A DNA stretch of 64,000 nt from an uncultured Dehalococcoidia bacterium (GTDB lineage: Bacteria; Chloroflexota; Dehalococcoidia; Lucifugimonadales; GCA-2712585), in contig OY282371.1 of assembly GCA_958295715.1 (NCBI GenBank), forward strand, positions 811,183-875,182, given 5' to 3'. The notes below the pieces were generated by a model, which worked only from the letters and a program-made list of their open reading frames with translations, ran no database searches and was not told where the DNA came from. Both the position numbers and the translations under genes were made by a program. Numbering within the stretch: position 1 is the stretch's first letter; the number at the start of each line of letters is the position of its first letter. Below are positions 1-8,973 of the stretch, one piece after another.

Positions 1-1
1 C

Positions 2-298
2 GTCTCCCATGAAATAGACTTTAAGTCTCACGGTCTGGCCATCGGGTGGAACGGCCACTGGGCCTACCGGGACGCTACGTGGAAGCTGATTTGCGGACGC
101 AGGCCCTACCTGTTGAACCGGGAGCCTTTGTCGACCCACGTGGGCCTGCTGGAGAAGCGCGGTTTCGAGATTAGGAGCCTGGTTAGGGCCAAGGCTGAGC
201 CTGCCGTCCCCCGGGAGAGGCCGTCCCCCAGATTTCGGGGCGTGTCTGAGGACGACTTGACCACGCCCAGCGCGTTCATACAGGCGTCAACGGGGTAG
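2..298 (+). CDS. SAM-dependent methyltransferase, C-terminal part (5' end outside window)
   Basis: The frame is open from the window edge to the TAG at 296-298, giving about 98 residues. The visible part begins with SHEIDFKSHGL and continues with a W-N-G-H-W-A-Y segment and NREP. This order of His/Asp, aromatic and Asn-Arg positions is what I know from the C-terminal region of class I methyltransferases found in polysaccharide and secondary-metabolite clusters. The SAM-binding glycine motif would lie upstream and is not visible, so the class is inferred. It stands next to an NDP-sugar epimerase and UDP-glucose dehydrogenase, so a role in sugar or lipid-carrier modification is likely but unproven. 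Confidence 0.5.
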   Translation, partial: VSHEIDFKSHGLAIGWNGHWAYRDATWKLICGRRPYLLNREPLSTHVGLLEKRGFEIRSLVRAKAEPAVPRERPSPRFRGVSEDDLTTPSAFIQASTG

Positions 299-393
299 GG
301 TCTCCGGGCGTGGAGGGGATGGCGGCGCGCCACGGGCGGCGGATATGCCGAAAAGGGCGAAGGGGAAAGGCGGATAAGCGGGAGGGCTGCTGG

Positions 394-1296
394 CTACAGC
401 AGTTGGCGCAGGCCCTGTTCCAGCGGGACCAGCGGCTCCCAGCCGATGGCCGCCTTGGCCTTGGAGTAGTCGGCGGACTTGCGCATCTCTTCGAACATGG
501 CCCTGGGGTTGGGGACTATGCGCTCCACCACGCCGCCCGTAATCGCCGCTATGTCGTTCACCGAAGTCTCCTCCCCGGGGCCGATGTTGAGGACCAGGTG
601 GGACGCCGGGGGGAGGTCGGCGCGGGCCGCCAACAGATTGGCCCGCGTCACGTCGGACACGTGGGTGTAGCCGCGGGTCTGGGAGCCGTTCCCGTAGATG
701 GTGAGGGGCTTCCCCTGGTCGCGTAGGCGCAGGAACCGGGGGATGACCAGGGCGTAGTCCCCCTCTGCCGGCTGCCGCGGCCCGTAGACGTTGAAGTACC
801 TGAGCGAGACTATCCGCAGTCCGAACAGTCCCGCGAACATGGAGGCGTACAGCTCGCCGGCGAGCTTCTGTAGGGCGTAGGGCGACTTCGGGTTGGGGGC
901 CATGTCCTCGTTCACCGGGTTGGAGGGCTGGTCGCCGTACACGCTGGATGATGAGGAGTTGATGACCCTGGCGACGCCCCTCTCACGGGCCGCCTGCAAC
1001 ACGTTGAGGGTTCCCGTAACGTTTACGAGGTGAGTTCCGATGGGGTCGTCGACGGACCTGGCTATCCGCGGCAGGGCGGCGGCGTGGAACAACCAGTCGA
1101 CGCCTTGAGCCGCCGAACTGACCAGGTTGGCGTCGGTTATGGACCCCTCTATTAGAGACGCGGCGGGGTTTAGGAAGGACTTGTCGCCGGTGGAGATGTC
1201 GTCTAGGACCGCCACTTGGTGCCCGGCCTCTATCAGCCCGTCAACCAGGTGGGAGCCGATGAAGCCGCAGCCCCCGGTGACGAGGCATCTCATCAT
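394..1296 (-). CDS. NAD-dependent epimerase/dehydratase (UDP-sugar 4-epimerase-like)
   Basis: A 300-residue extended short-chain dehydrogenase. The N-terminus has the Rossmann dinucleotide motif GGCGFIGSH (residues 8-16), followed by an acidic residue after beta-2 (AVLDD). The catalytic triad region is visible as SSSSSVYG near residue 115 and SPYALQK near residue 140 (Tyr and Lys of YxxxK). SLRYFNVYGPRQ is the substrate-side motif typical of UDP-GlcNAc/UDP-Glc 4-epimerases. The product probably interconverts UDP-hexoses for the polysaccharide made by the neighbouring genes. It is divergent from the dehydrogenase at 1470, and the two share a roughly 170-bp upstream region. The exact substrate cannot be read from the sequence. 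Confidence 0.85.
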   Translation of the reverse strand: MMRCLVTGGCGFIGSHLVDGLIEAGHQVAVLDDISTGDKSFLNPAASLIEGSITDANLVSSAAQGVDWLFHAAALPRIARSVDDPIGTHLVNVTGTLNVLQAARERGVARVINSSSSSVYGDQPSNPVNEDMAPNPKSPYALQKLAGELYASMFAGLFGLRIVSLRYFNVYGPRQPAEGDYALVIPRFLRLRDQGKPLTIYGNGSQTRGYTHVSDVTRANLLAARADLPPASHLVLNIGPGEETSVNDIAAITGGVVERIVPNPRAMFEEMRKSADYSKAKAAIGWEPLVPLEQGLRQLL

Positions 1297-1412
1297 GCCG
1301 GCCTGTGGCCCTGCGCCGGCGGGACGACGGGGCTGGCGCGGCCCTTCACCGTGATTTGGCCTTTTCGACGGGCTTTTGGGCGTGGGTAGGGGATTTATTC
1401 AGCGACTTAGCT

Positions 1413-1418
1413 TATAAT
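1413..1418 (+). promoter_or_regulatory. Candidate -10 element (TATAAT) upstream of the UDP-glucose dehydrogenase
   Basis: A perfect TATAAT lies 51 bp upstream of the proposed TTG start at 1470, in the divergent intergenic region. No convincing TTGACA is present at the right spacing. The position supports starting the dehydrogenase at 1470 rather than at the upstream in-frame ATG near 1305, since that longer version would be transcribed only in part. Confidence 0.4.
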
Positions 1419-1469
1419 AGCCTTTGGTCTGCTACGATCCCTCTCCCGAGGGGCGCAAGGGGTACGAGT

Positions 1470-2843
1470 TTGGATGAGTTGAAGGACTTGACCATTGGCG
1501 TAATCGGCCTTGGCCACGTGGGTCTCCCAACGGCCTTGGGGCTGGCCGACCTGGGGTGGAGCGTCGTTGGGGCCGATGACGACGACGCCAAGGCTAGGGG
1601 AATCGCCGAGGGCCGCGCCCCCTTCTACGAGCCGGGCCTGGACCTGCTGCTCCGCAAGGGATTGGACACCGGCAAGTTTCAGGTCGCGCCGAACGGGGCC
1701 GCCGCCGCGCGCCGCTCCACCGTTCTGATGGTGTGCGTGGGCACGCCCCAGCGGGAGAACGGCAGCGCGGACCTCTCGCGCATCGAGTCGGCGGGCAGGA
1801 CCATCGCCGCCAATTTAGATGGCTACAAGCTGATTGTTGAGAAGAGCACCACCCCCGTCCAAACGGCGGATAGGCTGAGACAGAGCATCATCAGATACTC
1901 CAGGAGAAGGAGTCCGGACACGGGCAACGGGGCTGCGCCGGAGTTCGACGTGGCGGCGAACCCTGAGTTTCTCCGCGAGGGGACTGCCTTGGACGATTTC
2001 TTCAACCCGGATAGGATAGTTATAGGCACGGCCAGTCAACGCGCCGCTGATCTGCTGAGCAGAATTTACCAGCCCCTTTTTGACAGGGCAGGCAGGAAAG
2101 CTGAAGAGGCTTTAGTGGTCACGAGCGTGAACACCGCCGAGATAATCAAGCACGCCTCAAACGCCTTTCTGGCCTCCAAGGTGTCATTCATCAACATGGT
2201 GGCGGACCTGTGCGAAGCCACCGGCGCCGACGTCACCGACGTCGCCCACGGCCTTGGGCTAGACCCGCGCATCGGCCCCCACTTCTTGGAGGCGGGCATA
2301 GGCTTCGGCGGCTACTGTCTGCCCAAGGACATCCGGGCCTTTCAGAAGGTGGCTCAGGACCACGGGGTGGACTTTTCCCTTATGAATGAGGTGGACAGCA
2401 TCAACCGACGCAGGATAGACGCCTTCATTGAGAAGATAAGGAAGGCGCTGTGGGTCATCAGAGGCAAGTCCATTGCCCTTTGGGGCCTGTCTTTCAAGCC
2501 GGGAACCAACGACATTCGCGACGCGCCCAGCGTGTCGGTGGTGGAGCGGCTCATGGCGGAGGGGGCGTTGTTGCGCCTCCACGACCCCCAGGCCATGGGC
2601 GAGTTCCAGACCAGGTTCCCCGCCAGTCCGCCCCAGCTGGTCTACGCAGACACCGCGGAATCGGCGGCGGAGGGGGTGGACGCCGTGGCCCTGGTGACGG
2701 AGTGGCCGGAGTATGGCGAGGTCGACCTGCGGCGGCTGCGGGGCCGGATGTCGATTCCCCTGATAATAGACGGGCGGAATATGATGGACCCGGAGGCCGT
2801 CCGCTCCCTGGGGTTCGAGTACTATGGCGTTGGCAGGCCCTAG
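1470..2843 (+). CDS. ugd: UDP-glucose 6-dehydrogenase family protein
   Basis: About 457 residues from the TTG at 1470, which follows an AAGGGG ribosome-binding site and begins directly before the Rossmann fold (IGVIGLGHVGLPTALGL). The frame is open upstream to 1305, but that extra stretch is low-complexity and overlaps the divergent promoter region. The family catalytic cysteine is in GGYCLPKD (about residue 280) and the C-terminal UDP-binding domain includes LWGLSFKPGTNDIRD. The enzyme oxidises UDP-glucose (or a related UDP-sugar) to the uronic acid with two NAD+. It heads a plus-strand polysaccharide operon with the genes at 2913, 4169 and 6589. A UDP-GlcNAc/ManNAc substrate is possible, but the cysteine motif is closer to UDP-glucose dehydrogenases. 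Confidence 0.85.
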   Translation: MDELKDLTIGVIGLGHVGLPTALGLADLGWSVVGADDDDAKARGIAEGRAPFYEPGLDLLLRKGLDTGKFQVAPNGAAAARRSTVLMVCVGTPQRENGSADLSRIESAGRTIAANLDGYKLIVEKSTTPVQTADRLRQSIIRYSRRRSPDTGNGAAPEFDVAANPEFLREGTALDDFFNPDRIVIGTASQRAADLLSRIYQPLFDRAGRKAEEALVVTSVNTAEIIKHASNAFLASKVSFINMVADLCEATGADVTDVAHGLGLDPRIGPHFLEAGIGFGGYCLPKDIRAFQKVAQDHGVDFSLMNEVDSINRRRIDAFIEKIRKALWVIRGKSIALWGLSFKPGTNDIRDAPSVSVVERLMAEGALLRLHDPQAMGEFQTRFPASPPQLVYADTAESAAEGVDAVALVTEWPEYGEVDLRRLRGRMSIPLIIDGRNMMDPEAVRSLGFEYYGVGRP

Positions 2844-2912
2844 GCGCCGCCTTGGAGGGGAGGCCCTGTGTGTGTGCCGGAACTGTTGAACGATGAAATG
2901 TGATAAGGGTAT

Positions 2913-4172
2913 ATGACGGTCCCGGCGGATAGCCTGCACGTGGGGTTTGTGCTGTCTAGCCTGACGGGAGGGGGGGCGGAGCGGGCCGTTCTTACCTTGG
3001 CCCAGTCGCTCATTGAGGGCGGCCATAAAGTGGATCTGGCCTTGGGGCGGCTGATTGGGAGCTACCGGAGCGTCATTCCCAAGGGGATACGGTTGTATCA
3101 CACGCGGCTCTGGAATTCGGACGGGGAGCTTGCGCGTCACTGCCGTGAGCAGGGCATCCCGGTGAACGGGATAGCCATTAACCCCTTGGGGGCGGCCCGG
3201 GCCTGGCTTTCCATCAGGCGAAGGAGCGGCGGGGCCCACGTGCCTTGGAAGACGGCCGTCTTCGCCTGGGTAATCGCCCAGTACATTCGCCGGGCGCGTC
3301 CCAGGATTCTGGCCCCGGCCTCCGCGATCATTCCCGCCGTCTACGGGGCGGAGTTGGCGGGACGCTCCGTTCCCGTGGTCGCCGCGGAGCACAGCAACGT
3401 CAGCCTGCGTCTCACCAGAGACCAGCTATCGGAGGCGAGGGCCGTCTATCCCAGGGCCGAAGCCGTGGTCGCGGTCTCCAAGGGCGCGGCGGCCGAGGCG
3501 CGGCGGTCTCTTGGATTGAAGGCTGAGCGCGTGCGCGCCATCTACAATCCCGTGCCGGCCGGCGAGATATGGCGGTTGGCTCATGAGGAGGCGTCCCATC
3601 CCTGGTTCAAGGACGGGGGGCCGCCTATAATTATCAGCGTGGGCAGAGAGGCGCCTGTGGGAGAGACGGCCAGCAAGGACTACCACACCTTGATAGAGGC
3701 CTTCGCTCTGGCCCGCCAACGGCTGACCGCTCGGCTGGTTATCATTGGGAACCTTTCTGAATCGTACCGGATGAGGCTGACGGTTCAGGCTAGGACTCTG
3801 GGCGTTGAAGGGGACTTGGGGTTTATCGGGTTTGATGAGAATCCTTACCGCTTCATGCGCCGCGCCGGTCTCCTCGTCCTTTCATCGGTCCGCGAAGGGC
3901 TGCCGACGGTCCTCATTGAGGCCTTGGCCTGCGGAACGCCGGTGGTCAGTTCCGACGCGCCCTACGGCCCCCGCGAGATACTGGAGCGGGGCAGATGGGG
4001 CAGGCTGACGCCGGTGGGCGACGCCTCGGCCCTCGCCGAGGCTATGGTGGAGACGCTGGAGGGCGACAGGCCGCCGGAGGAGGCCCTGCGCCGCCGCGCC
4101 GCCGACTTCTCTTGCGAGCGGGCCGCCGGCGAGTACCTGCGACTGTTCCGGAAGGTGGCAAGACGGACGTGA
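2913..4172 (+). CDS. Glycosyltransferase family 4
   Basis: 419 residues starting at ATG 2913. The N-terminal GT-B domain begins with HVGFVLSSLTGGGAERAV, the usual Gly-rich acceptor-side loop of GT4 enzymes. The C-terminal domain has the E-x7-E signature in REGLPTVLIEALACGTP (about residues 327-343), which binds the nucleotide-sugar donor. There is no signal peptide, so it should act at the cytoplasmic face on a lipid-linked acceptor. Its stop overlaps the GTG start of the next gene (GTGA at 4169-4172), implying translational coupling. Donor and linkage cannot be assigned. Confidence 0.85.
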   Translation: MTVPADSLHVGFVLSSLTGGGAERAVLTLAQSLIEGGHKVDLALGRLIGSYRSVIPKGIRLYHTRLWNSDGELARHCREQGIPVNGIAINPLGAARAWLSIRRRSGGAHVPWKTAVFAWVIAQYIRRARPRILAPASAIIPAVYGAELAGRSVPVVAAEHSNVSLRLTRDQLSEARAVYPRAEAVVAVSKGAAAEARRSLGLKAERVRAIYNPVPAGEIWRLAHEEASHPWFKDGGPPIIISVGREAPVGETASKDYHTLIEAFALARQRLTARLVIIGNLSESYRMRLTVQARTLGVEGDLGFIGFDENPYRFMRRAGLLVLSSVREGLPTVLIEALACGTPVVSSDAPYGPREILERGRWGRLTPVGDASALAEAMVETLEGDRPPEEALRRRAADFSCERAAGEYLRLFRKVARRT

Positions 4173-6592
4173 CCGGGCTTAGGCTGAAAACGGCAACGGG
4201 GTCGGTATTCATCCTGGCCTTGGCCGCCGTGTTCGCCAACCTCTGGTTAGCCAGCTCTCCCCTGCCCCTGGGAGGGCCTAACGTAGTCCTCGCAGGCGCC
4301 GCCATAGTTCTGGCGGTGGCCCTTTTCCTGGTGAGTCTCCTGTCTTGGAAGAGGGGAGAGGGGAAACGGTTCGCCGTTAACGCCGGGTTCCTCCGGGAGT
4401 TCCGCCCGGTGATTCCCGCCCTTGTGGTGTCGGCCCTCATAATGGCGTGGGCCCTGGCGGTTTATCTGCTCAACGACAGCTTCGACGCCACCCGGTTCCT
4501 CCAGATGTTCCTTGGCGTCGGACTCCTGTTCGCCGTCTACCTGTCGGTGGACAGCGCGCAGAGGGCGCGGCTGATGGTGATGGCGATAGTTGTCGCGACC
4601 TTTGTCTCTGCGCTCTTCGGCATTGCCGTGGCCCTCTTTGGAGACCCCTTTCTGACCGTCTGGCTGCAAATCGCAAGCGTGCGGGATAAAGACCTGGAAC
4701 TCATTTTGACCGGGGGCAGGATAGCCGGGCTTGCCGCGCACACGGGCGTGTTCGGCTACCAGTTGGCGGCCGCCGTGCCCTTGGCCTTTGCCGCTCTTCT
4801 GCTCAACCCCTTTGGACGGGACGAGGCGTCCCGCAGGATGTACGACGCGGGGCTGTTCGTGATGCTGATGACCCTGTTGACGGCCCTGGTTATGAACGCC
4901 ACCCGCTCCGCCATCCTTGGCGTCGTGCTGAGCGCAGTGGTCATAGCCTTCGTCTTTCTGCGAGGTTCCCAGCATCGACGGCGCATTCTGGTCACCGTTC
5001 CCCTGGGCGCGGTCTGGCTGTTTGCGTTCTTCAATCCGGTTTACGGCTTTGACGACCTGAGAGAGGCCCTCTTCGACAGAGGGGAGGCTGCGGTCTCTGA
5101 GGATGGCGGCGACACCGGGGACCGCCTAGTCGCCGTGGATAGCGTTCCAACGCCCGTCCCCACGCCCGTGGTTCCCGGTGGTCAGGCGACGCCGGTGGTT
5201 CCGGGTGGTCAGGCGACGCCGGTGGTTCCCGGTGGTCAGACAACGCCCGTGGCCCCTGGTGGTCTGGCGACGCCGGCCGCCACGCCCGTGGCTCCCGGGA
5301 GTCTGGCGACGCCCGTGGCTCCCGGTGGTCAGGCGACGCCCGTGGCTCCGCCTGTTTCCGTCGCCATAGATAAAGGCGTCTTCGATGGTCTCTCCGCCGG
5401 CCCCTGGGGACTGAGGGCCGACCGCGGGGCCACGGTTATAGGACACACCTTCATGGGCATGGCGGCCAATAGAGAATACGCGGTGCAGCTGCGCGCCCGG
5501 ATGGGAGATGGGTACGGGGCTCCGAGCGCGGAGATCACCAACAGGCCCAATGAGGAGGGCGGCATAGTGTTGACGTGGCGCGAACCGGAGGACGCCGCGG
5601 CCATTATCGCCTACCAGTTTCGACTGCGGCCCGTTGAAGAAAGCCGGTGGCTGTCCTGGCGTGACTTCACGCCTACCATGAGCAGCCTCGGCCCGTCCAT
5701 CGACCTCCTCTCCATCGCGGAGGCCGCCTCATCCGAGAGCGGCGGCCTCCCGGTCATCCGTCACAGTCTTGTGGGCCTTGTCCCCGGGTTGGAGTACAGG
5801 GCGCAGATGCGCGCGCGGAACCGGCACGGTTTCGGGGCCACCAGCCGCGAGACCGCCGCCCCGGCGGACGAGAACGGCGACCTGGCTTTGGCCTGGCGCG
5901 AACCGGAGAGCCCCGAGGCCGTTACCGCCTACGAGTTCCGGTTGTGGTCGCCCCACTTTGGGAAATGGTTGCAGTGGCAGGGCCTGGCCCCTTCTTCGGT
6001 GGCCACCCGCGTGACCGGGTTGGGGGACATCAAAGAGAGGATAGCCATGGCTCGCACGGCCCTTGAGGTTTCCGCGGGCGAGACGGGAGAGGTTGACGAA
6101 CGCGGCTTCAACATCTTCGGATGGTCCGCCGGAAGCCGTATACATCAGATGACCACGGCTTTGCGATACCATTTGGACTATCCCCTTGGGACCGGCGTAT
6201 ACGCCCCAAGTGAGTCACACACCGCGAAGGGACTGAGCGACTCAGAGAGGGAGGCCTTGTTGCTGTTTTGGCCCCATAACCAGTTTTTGCACTTTCTGAC
6301 GCTGTATGGACTTCCCGGTCTGATTTTGCTCATCCTCTTCTACGGGCTGGTCATCCGGTCCGTTGTCCGGTCGGGAAGGTTGGTCCTGCTCTCCAAGGAC
6401 GCTGCTTTGCGGCTCCTAATGGCCGCCGTCGCCGGGGCGCTGATGGGCTATACGATAACCAGCCTGTTCACCCCCTCGGGACCCTTCATAGTGGACTGGA
6501 ACCACTTCTTCATTCTTGGGCTGGCCTTCGCCATCCACAGGATCGCGGTCGCGCGAAAGGGAAGTGAGGAGCCGTCGCAGGAACAGGAATGA
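4169..6592 (+). CDS. O-antigen ligase/polymerase-like membrane protein with Pro-rich repeat and FN3-like insert
   Basis: 807 residues from GTG 4169. This start is chosen because GTGA overlaps the previous stop; an upstream in-frame start at 3995 would lie deep inside the glycosyltransferase gene. The N-terminal 300 residues hold about nine or ten hydrophobic segments. Residues about 327-395 are a tandem repeat of TPVVPGGQA-like units. Two FN3-like segments follow (for example LTWREPE...AYQFRLRP and ALAWREPE...AYEFRLW, with GLVPGLEYRAQMRARN between them). The C-terminal membrane part contains FWPHNQFLHFLTLYGLPGL, matching the His-Asn...Gly...Gly pattern of Wzy_C/WaaL proteins. It probably joins or polymerises lipid-linked glycans outside the membrane. 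An extracellular FN3 insert in a loop of such an enzyme is unusual. Confidence 0.7.
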   Translation: MTGLRLKTATGSVFILALAAVFANLWLASSPLPLGGPNVVLAGAAIVLAVALFLVSLLSWKRGEGKRFAVNAGFLREFRPVIPALVVSALIMAWALAVYLLNDSFDATRFLQMFLGVGLLFAVYLSVDSAQRARLMVMAIVVATFVSALFGIAVALFGDPFLTVWLQIASVRDKDLELILTGGRIAGLAAHTGVFGYQLAAAVPLAFAALLLNPFGRDEASRRMYDAGLFVMLMTLLTALVMNATRSAILGVVLSAVVIAFVFLRGSQHRRRILVTVPLGAVWLFAFFNPVYGFDDLREALFDRGEAAVSEDGGDTGDRLVAVDSVPTPVPTPVVPGGQATPVVPGGQATPVVPGGQTTPVAPGGLATPAATPVAPGSLATPVAPGGQATPVAPPVSVAIDKGVFDGLSAGPWGLRADRGATVIGHTFMGMAANREYAVQLRARMGDGYGAPSAEITNRPNEEGGIVLTWREPEDAAAIIAYQFRLRPVEESRWLSWRDFTPTMSSLGPSIDLLSIAEAASSESGGLPVIRHSLVGLVPGLEYRAQMRARNRHGFGATSRETAAPADENGDLALAWREPESPEAVTAYEFRLWSPHFGKWLQWQGLAPSSVATRVTGLGDIKERIAMARTALEVSAGETGEVDERGFNIFGWSAGSRIHQMTTALRYHLDYPLGTGVYAPSESHTAKGLSDSEREALLLFWPHNQFLHFLTLYGLPGLILLILFYGLVIRSVVRSGRLVLLSKDAALRLLMAAVAGALMGYTITSLFTPSGPFIVDWNHFFILGLAFAIHRIAVARKGSEEPSQEQE
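5149..5355 (+). repeat. Coding tandem repeat (about 24-bp units, TPVVPGGQ-type)
   Basis: Roughly eight imperfect copies of a 24-bp unit encode T-P-V-V/A-P-G-G/S-Q/L-A/T, with shorter T-P-V spacers. Every unit keeps the reading frame. The copies differ mainly at wobble positions and in Val/Ala, so the array has been under coding constraint. It forms a flexible Pro/Gly-rich linker in the extracytoplasmic loop of the ligase-like protein. Confidence 0.85.
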
Positions 6593-8973
6593 CGGCCCGC
6601 CGGCTCCTTGACTCCTTAGGCGTGAACCGGCGCGTGGGTGTCTTGGCCTTTATGCTCGCGGCGGCCCTCCTTGCGCTGAACCTGTACGCCCCCGCGAGTC
6701 CCACCGCGTGGCAGCGGTTCTTGGCGGGACTGCTCATCGTCCTGTGCTCCCTGCCAACCCTCATGTGGGCCTCCAACCGGGAGTGGCGCCATTCCATCAT
6801 GCCCTTCGTCGGCGGCGCCTACGCCCTCTACTTCGCCTCACCGGTCTTTCTGCGGAACGGGTTTTGGGGGTACTGGCTCTTTGAACCGCTCATTGAGGAT
6901 TCCCTTATAAACACGGCGCTCCTCTTGGCTCTGGGCGGATGGGTCCTCCTGATGGTTGGATACTTCGCGGTCTTCCGCGGGCGGTTGGCCCGTAAACTCC
7001 CGCGCGTCAACGTCCTTCCGGAGGATGGCCGGCGGCCTGCGCTGGTCTTGGCCGTGGCCCTGGGGCTAGTCGCCGCGCCGTTCCTCTACCTCGACAATTC
7101 CGCCGTGGCGGCCTTTTACAGCGGGCGGGAATTTCTGCCGTCGGCCGTGGCCTTTCCCGTTCATCTGGTGGGGCAGCTCACCGTTCTATCCATCCTCATA
7201 CTCTTCTATCTACAGAGGCGGGGCGAGCTTGGGCCGGCCGGCAGGGCGTTTATGTGGGGGCTGGTCGCCTACTACGTCCTCAGTGGTCTGAGCACAGGCC
7301 TTCTCCTTACGGGCATAACCGCCGTCATTGCCCTGTTTGTGGCCTATGCGGTAGCCGCTCCCGCGCCGACTTGGCGGATGGCGGGTTACGCCGCGCTGGC
7401 GGCGGCGGTCTTTCTGCTGGTCCTGGCGCCGGTGCGAGACCAGTTCCGCTTTCTAACGTGGACTCACGGGGTTGAAGCGAACGCACAGGGGATCTACCGC
7501 GTCTCAAGTCACGAAATCATACCGGGGAGCGAGGAGGCGTCTATCAGGACTTCCGACTATGACGTGTCCCTCTCCGACAACGTCCTCACCTACTCACACC
7601 GGACCCCCGACGTGTGCTACCCGGGGCCGGAGGGGGAGGCCTACCTGGTGTTCTTCCTGCACCTGTATCCCGTTGACGCCGGCAGTCTTTCGGGCGAGAG
7701 GCACGATTACGGCTACGACGCGCTGGACTTCAGGCTATCGGAAGGTGGGCGTGACGTTGGGGGGCGGTGCGTTCACCAAGTGAGGCTGCCCGATTACGAT
7801 ATTGAGCGCATCACCACGGGTCTGTTCTGGCTGCTCCCTCAGGACGCGCCGGACTCAGGCGCGGATGAGCCGGAAGCCTCCCTTGCCGTTGAGCGGCGGG
7901 TCACTGAGGAGGATTCTCCCCTTAGCAAGGAGTTGCTCCACTTAATAGATCGCGGCAGTTACACCGACATTGACGAGGACGGCGAGTGGCAGCTGCGCAC
8001 CGCCGACGAGACCACCTGGGAGATCGACACGTCTGCCTTAAATAAAAGCAGGCTGTTGATAGCGGCGGCCGATGAGACGGAGCGGGCGGCGTTGGCAGCC
8101 GTGGAGCCGGGAGACACGGTTTTGGTGGTGGCTGACTCGGACAACTGGAGCGAGTACCTGGTGGGGAGGGCCCTTGAAAGAGGCGTGCGGGTGCACTTCT
8201 GGTTAGATGAAAGGGTGGACTCGGCCGGCGACAGGTCCTCGCTGGTGGTTGGCGCCTCCGCGACCCTGTACTACCTGGCCCCGGAGCCGGAGGTTGTAAC
8301 GGCCCGGGACGTCCTGAGAGGGGCCGGTAATCCTGAGGCTGAGAGGGGAAGTCTGTCCCTGGCGGGCAGGGTCGGCGCCTTCATGGAGACCGTACAGGGA
8401 TTTGTCAATCCTTGGGACGACTCCTCGGATTCCCCCCAGTCTTCACCGGCCTTCTTGGCCAGGCGCCTGGATATGCTGACCCCCCTGGCCTGGCTCACCG
8501 GCCGGGGGCCGGAGGACGCCCCCCGTTTGGGTGGAGAGACCTACCTGCCGATTCTGTTCAAGCCCGTTCCCAGGTTTATTTACGGGGACAAGCCGGCGGA
8601 CGTGGTTGATATTGGACAGCGTTACGGGTTTCTGCCCAGAGAAAATACGGTCAACGCCTTTAAGATACATCAGGTTGGGGAGCTGTACGTAAACTTCAGC
8701 GTGACAGGCGTTTTACTAGGGATGCTGGTTCTAGGAATCATGTACGGCGCTGTGCGCGGGTTGTTCTTTCACTCCGGAGCCTCGGTGGTGACCATGGCCG
8801 CGGGGGCTCACGCGCTGACTGAGTTGTTGGTGGGGATGGAGGACTTGGCCTCCGTTTCCTGGGGTTTCCTTCTCTGGTACGGGGTCCTTCTGGCGGTCCT
8901 GGGAGTGGGGGTCCGGGTTGTCCTGCGCGCGAGGCGGCGCCGCGCCGTCAGTTCCCCTAGCCCCGGCGAATAG
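6589..8973 (+). CDS. Oligosaccharide repeat-unit polymerase-like (Wzy-type) membrane protein with large soluble insert
   Basis: 794 residues; ATG 6589 overlaps the previous stop (ATGA). About eight hydrophobic segments occupy residues 1-290. A hydrophilic, Asp/Glu-rich domain of about 300 residues follows (about 290-600), then the region VPRFIYGDKPADVVDIGQRY (about residue 660) and gELYVNFSVTGVLLGMLVLG. The Pro-Arg...Lys-Pro and Glu-Tyr...Asn-Phe arrangement is characteristic of oligosaccharide repeat-unit polymerases. The family usually spans 400-500 residues, so the soluble insert is extra. I do not recognise its fold. It probably acts with the gene at 4169 in glycan polymerisation and attachment. 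The end overlaps the convergent glycosyltransferase by 17 bp. Confidence 0.6.
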   Translation: MTARRLLDSLGVNRRVGVLAFMLAAALLALNLYAPASPTAWQRFLAGLLIVLCSLPTLMWASNREWRHSIMPFVGGAYALYFASPVFLRNGFWGYWLFEPLIEDSLINTALLLALGGWVLLMVGYFAVFRGRLARKLPRVNVLPEDGRRPALVLAVALGLVAAPFLYLDNSAVAAFYSGREFLPSAVAFPVHLVGQLTVLSILILFYLQRRGELGPAGRAFMWGLVAYYVLSGLSTGLLLTGITAVIALFVAYAVAAPAPTWRMAGYAALAAAVFLLVLAPVRDQFRFLTWTHGVEANAQGIYRVSSHEIIPGSEEASIRTSDYDVSLSDNVLTYSHRTPDVCYPGPEGEAYLVFFLHLYPVDAGSLSGERHDYGYDALDFRLSEGGRDVGGRCVHQVRLPDYDIERITTGLFWLLPQDAPDSGADEPEASLAVERRVTEEDSPLSKELLHLIDRGSYTDIDEDGEWQLRTADETTWEIDTSALNKSRLLIAAADETERAALAAVEPGDTVLVVADSDNWSEYLVGRALERGVRVHFWLDERVDSAGDRSSLVVGASATLYYLAPEPEVVTARDVLRGAGNPEAERGSLSLAGRVGAFMETVQGFVNPWDDSSDSPQSSPAFLARRLDMLTPLAWLTGRGPEDAPRLGGETYLPILFKPVPRFIYGDKPADVVDIGQRYGFLPRENTVNAFKIHQVGELYVNFSVTGVLLGMLVLGIMYGAVRGLFFHSGASVVTMAAGAHALTELLVGMEDLASVSWGFLLWYGVLLAVLGVGVRVVLRARRRRAVSSPSPGE

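Noticed and set aside
1305..1469. Extended N-terminus of the UDP-glucose dehydrogenase
   Set aside because: No homology, covers the divergent promoter, and a TTG with a good ribosome-binding site precedes the Rossmann fold.
3995..4168. Extended N-terminus of the ligase-like protein
   Set aside because: It lies inside the glycosyltransferase gene in another frame; the GTGA overlap at 4169 gives a natural coupled start.
5149..5355. Possible CRISPR or minisatellite outside genes
   Set aside because: All units keep the reading frame of the ligase-like gene and encode a Pro/Gly repeat.
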